The position numbers and the translations under genes were made by a program. DNA of 32,700 nucleotides, from NCBI GenBank assembly GCA_937887565.1, contig CALABS010000025.1, forward strand, positions 1 to 32,700. Reading direction: 5' to 3'. Shown here piece after piece: positions 30,774-32,700 of this stretch. The notes under the pieces were generated by a model. It worked only from the letters and a program-made list of their open reading frames with translations, did no database searches and had not been told where the DNA came from. Each line of letters opens with the position of its first letter. The first letter of the stretch is position 1. This DNA comes from an uncultured Rhodospirillaceae bacterium (GTDB lineage Bacteria > Pseudomonadota > Alphaproteobacteria > Rhodospirillales > Magnetospirillaceae).

Positions 30774-31154
30774 ATGGCGCGAGTCTGGGGTGACAAGGGC
30801 TGCACGGCACGGCGTCGCTGGACGGCGCTGCTGGGTGTCCTCGCCTTCGTCCTCCAAATCCTCCTGCCCCTGTCGCAGCCGCGCGCCGACTGGGTCGAGG
30901 AAGGCCAGTTCCCCCCCGTCTGCTCGGTCTTCGTCGACCTCGACGGCGACCACCTCCCGGACGATACCGGCAACGGCCATTGCCTGCTGTGCCAGTTGGC
31001 CGCGACCCCGTCCGCCGTCGCTCCCGAGGGATGGTCGGTCCCGGTGGCGTGGCCGACCGCCGTCGCGTCGTTTTCCCCCGCCGTCGACCGCGCGCCGGCC
31101 GGCGCCCGTTTCCCGCCCGCCTCCCCGCCGCGAGGACCTCCGTCGCACGGCTGA
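30774..31154 (+). CDS. DUF2946-like exported small protein
   Basis: A 126-residue protein resembling DUF2946, a family that often accompanies copper-handling or TonB-dependent uptake genes. A basic start (ARRRW) is followed by a hydrophobic segment (TALLGVLAFVLQILLPLS, 17-34). Cys50 and then HC70-x2-C73 (GHCLLCQLA) give the family's Cys motif, a plausible soft-metal site. The C-terminal third is proline/alanine-rich and probably disordered. The start is uncertain: ATG 30762, 30765 and 30774 are in frame and AAGG lies at 30758-30761. It is first of three same-strand genes with two NosL-like proteins, so a copper role is inferred from context. Confidence 0.6.
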   Translation: MARVWGDKGCTARRRWTALLGVLAFVLQILLPLSQPRADWVEEGQFPPVCSVFVDLDGDHLPDDTGNGHCLLCQLAATPSAVAPEGWSVPVAWPTAVASFSPAVDRAPAGARFPPASPPRGPPSHG

Positions 31155-31340
31155 CCACGCCGGTTACCCGTGTCCGAGGGAGGAGTCCATCCACACCCAC
31201 GGTTTCGCGCCCTCCAGGCGGCCCCTTCCGGGACCGCCGGCGGCGGGCGCCCTGACGGCGCATCGGCCGGTGGCGGGTTGTCCCGCGCCGGATCGAGCGC
31301 CCACACGATCAGTCTGAAGAGAGAGAGAGGGAGTATAGCC

Positions 31341-31940
31341 ATGAATCGTCGTCATTTCCTGATGGCCGGCACCGCCGTCGCGACCGCCACCGCCATGATC
31401 AGGCCCGCCGCCGCCGCGCCGGGCGACGGCACCCCCATGCAGTTCATGCCCAAGACCGCCAAGGACCCCAATCCGCTGGACGGCGAGTTGGACAAGTACC
31501 CGAAGTGCCCGTATTGCGGCATGGACCGCCGGCAGTACCACTTCAGCCGCCACCTCATCCACTATTCGGACGATCTGGTCGACGGCACCTGTTCGATCCA
31601 CTGCGCGGCCATCTCGCTGGCGCTGAACCTGGACCGCATGCCCAAGGCGATCTACGCCCCCGACAACGGCTCGGGCGATGCGCTCAAGCCGCTGACCAAC
31701 GCCGAGACCGCCTTCTACGTCATCGGCGGCGACCACAAGCCGGTGATGAGCAAGACCGCCAAGACCTCGTTCGCCTCGAAGGTCGCCGCCGAGGCCGCCA
31801 AGGGCTCGGGCGAGGTGGTGGACTTCGACCGCGCCCTGACGCTCTCCTACATGGGCATGGCCGACGACACCCGGATGATCCGCATGCGTCGCGAGGAAAA
31901 GCGCCGCAAGGCGGCCGAGCAGAAGCCGGCGGGGCACTGA
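31341..31940 (+). CDS. Tat-exported NosL-like copper protein
   Basis: A periplasmic NosL-family protein of 199 residues, expected to bind copper for delivery to nitrous oxide reductase or another cuproenzyme. The N-terminus (MNRRHFLMAGTAVATATAM) has a twin-arginine motif and an AAA-type cleavage region near 23-26. The metal block is CPYCGMDRRQYHFSRHLIHY, with Cys56, Cys59, Met61, His67 and His71, followed by Cys84 and Cys88 in GTCSIHC. A highly basic C-terminal tail (REEKRRKAAEQK) is unusual for the family. GGGAG lies about eight bases before ATG 31341. It is two bases from the next NosL gene, so the pair is coupled. Confidence 0.85.
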   Translation: MNRRHFLMAGTAVATATAMIRPAAAAPGDGTPMQFMPKTAKDPNPLDGELDKYPKCPYCGMDRRQYHFSRHLIHYSDDLVDGTCSIHCAAISLALNLDRMPKAIYAPDNGSGDALKPLTNAETAFYVIGGDHKPVMSKTAKTSFASKVAAEAAKGSGEVVDFDRALTLSYMGMADDTRMIRMRREEKRRKAAEQKPAGH

Positions 31941-31942
31941 TC

Positions 31943-32437
31943 ATGGCGCGCCACCTCGCCCGCGTCCTCGCCGTCCTGCTGCTGGTCGCGCCGGCCGGCG
32001 CCGGCGCGGACGGGGTGGTGACCCCGGCTCCGGGTCCGGACGACATCTGTCCGGTCTGCGGCATGTTCGTCGCGAAATATCCGGAATGGGTGGCCACCGT
32101 GGTCTACAAGGACGGCCACGCCCACCATTTCGACGGCGCCAAGGACATGTTCAAGTTCCTGGCCGACCCGGGGCGTTACGCCCCGGGTCACCGCCGCGAG
32201 GACATCGCCACCGTGGCGGTGACCGACTACTACGCCGTCGAGCGCATCAACGCCCACGACGCCCTTTACGTCGTCGGCTCGGACGTGCTTGGCCCCATGG
32301 GCCACGAACTGGTCCCACTGGCCACCCGCGCCGACGCCGAGGAATTCGTCAAGGACCACCGGGGCAAGGCCATCCTCGCCTTCGACCAGGTCACCGCCGA
32401 GGTGATCCGGACGCTGGATCACGGCGGGTACAAGTGA
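31943..32437 (+). CDS. nosL: NosL-family copper chaperone
   Basis: A second NosL-family protein of 164 residues. It has a Sec signal peptide (LARVLAVLLLVAPAGAGA) without a lipobox Cys, unlike many NosL lipoproteins, then CPVCGM (Cys36, Cys39, Met41) and FVAKYPEWVATVVYKDGHAHHFDGAKDMFKFL, the typical NosL core. Further on are TDYYAVERINAHDALYVVGSDVLGPMGHELVPL and a C-terminal helix. NosL binds Cu(I) and helps assemble the CuZ site of NosZ; nosZ is not in the window. Start two bases after the stop of the Tat NosL gene. The transposase remnant begins almost immediately after its stop codon. Confidence 0.9.
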   Translation: MARHLARVLAVLLLVAPAGAGADGVVTPAPGPDDICPVCGMFVAKYPEWVATVVYKDGHAHHFDGAKDMFKFLADPGRYAPGHRREDIATVAVTDYYAVERINAHDALYVVGSDVLGPMGHELVPLATRADAEEFVKDHRGKAILAFDQVTAEVIRTLDHGGYK

Positions 32438-32439
32438 GC

Positions 32440-32459
32440 GGCGGGCAAGGATACCCGCC
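32440..32459 (+). terminator. Hairpin right after nosL
   Basis: GGCGGG (32440-32445) and CCCGCC (32454-32459) form a 6-bp stem with an 8-nt loop, three bases after the nosL stop. No T-tract; the 3' arm already lies in the transposase remnant. Confidence 0.35.
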
Positions 32460-32572
32460 CGCACCAGGGGCGCGGCATGAACGGCAGGACGCCGATCCAA
32501 GCCTTCGTCGAAGGCATCCCGGAAACCAAGGAAGTGACCCGCCAGGAAACCGATGACATCATGGCCGCCTGA
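32453..32572 (+). pseudogene. C-terminal remnant of an integrase-core transposase
   Basis: In the same frame as nosL, after its stop, the sequence reads TRPHQGRGMNGRTPIQAF and continues VEGIPETKEVTRQE to a TGA at 32570-32572. This is the ending of DDE integrase-core transposases of the IS481/IS3 type (ERPHQG..MNGRTP.QAF). Only about 39 residues remain; the catalytic domain and the upstream IS end are missing, so an insertion was largely deleted, with its junction against nosL. The frame continuity with nosL is probably coincidental. Confidence 0.75.
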
Positions 32573-32640
32573 CCGCCTACGGGAGCGGAACTGTCAGGCG
32601 ATTACCGTCTCTGTACAGTGGCTATATGAGAGTCCGTTTG
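32573..32640. mobile_element. Noncoding right end of the degenerate IS
   Basis: Downstream of the transposase remnant, TGTCAGGCGATTACCGTCTC begins at 32592 and is followed by TGTACA (32612-32617). Such a stretch is typical of the 3' noncoding end of IS481/IS3-type elements. No left end, inverted-repeat partner or target duplication is visible. Confidence 0.5.
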
Positions 32641-32647
32641 AGAATTG

Positions 32648-32700
32648 TCAGGGGTGGCTGATTCTGCGGACGAGTAGGTTGCCCATGGCGAGGAAGATCA
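32648..32700 (-). CDS. Possible partial transposase end at window edge
   Basis: On the minus strand an open frame from the window edge ends at a TGA (32648-32650) and reads IFLAMGNLLVRRISHP, which looks like the C-terminus of a transposase of another IS. Only about 16 codons are present, so this is weak. Confidence 0.25.
   Translation of the reverse strand, partial: IFLAMGNLLVRRISHP

Noticed and set aside
31321..31333. GA-dinucleotide run before the Tat NosL gene as a phase-variable repeat
   Set aside because: Only about five repeats and it overlaps the ribosome-binding region; too short to argue for phase variation.

Overview
The window looks like chromosome of a GC-rich alphaproteobacterium capable of denitrification. 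The best guess is a Rhodospirillales member of the Magnetospirillum type. This rests on the small-form purL with a separate purQ, a norCBQD operon with an NNR-type (TTAAC-N4-GTCAA) site, NosL-family copper proteins, very high GC and abundant cyclic-di-GMP and two-component signalling genes. The species assignment is inference. No rRNA, tRNA or CRISPR array was seen.

Layout. Bases 1-345 hold a nested palindromic repeat (REPIN/MITE-like) and then a promoter for two small AT-richer genes of unknown function (346-979). Next come purL and purQ on the minus strand (1032-3922), without purS beside them, and a minus-strand gene (4004-4561) carrying a CX5RS phosphatase-like signature. A Fur-box-preceded bacterioferritin-associated ferredoxin (4858-5088) leads to a PAS-PAS-GGDEF-EAL protein, a convergent HIT protein, an EamA transporter with a possible leader ORF, an acyl/acetyl-CoA synthetase and two small unknown genes (to 11195). 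Then follow a metallophosphoesterase-like protein (PdeM-like) that appears to have lost its metal ligands, a class I photolyase, an NTF2-like protein, a small surface-antigen-like protein, and a 964-residue membrane-anchored coiled-coil protein built from 28 copies of a 25-residue repeat (14689-17583). A membrane PAS histidine kinase and a DUF155 protein are transcribed divergently (17816-20716).

Denitrification block (20743-25600, minus strand). norC and norB encode cytochrome-c-dependent nitric oxide reductase; norQ and norD encode its MoxR/VWA maturation factors. A strong intrinsic terminator lies between norB and norQ, and a REP-like hairpin between norQ and norD. Upstream of norC a 14-bp NNR/FNR-family site sits about 41 bp before the inferred start of transcription, followed by two inverted repeats in the leader.

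Right part (25700-32700). A secreted acidic Q/D-rich protein is followed by an unusual fusion of a degenerate class II aldolase-like domain to a Dabb domain. This gene overlaps, tail to tail, a hemerythrin-like protein that appears to keep one iron site and lose the other. A REC-HD-GYP protein and a CHASE histidine kinase converge. Then comes a likely copper-handling operon: a DUF2946-like protein, a Tat-exported NosL-like protein and a second NosL-like protein. The window ends in insertion-sequence debris: the last codons of a transposase fused in frame just after the nosL stop, followed by a noncoding IS end.

The parts most worth following up are the 25-residue repeat protein, three apparent pseudo-enzymes (PdeM-like, aldolase-Dabb, hemerythrin-like), the attenuated nor operon with its NNR site, and the paired NosL proteins.
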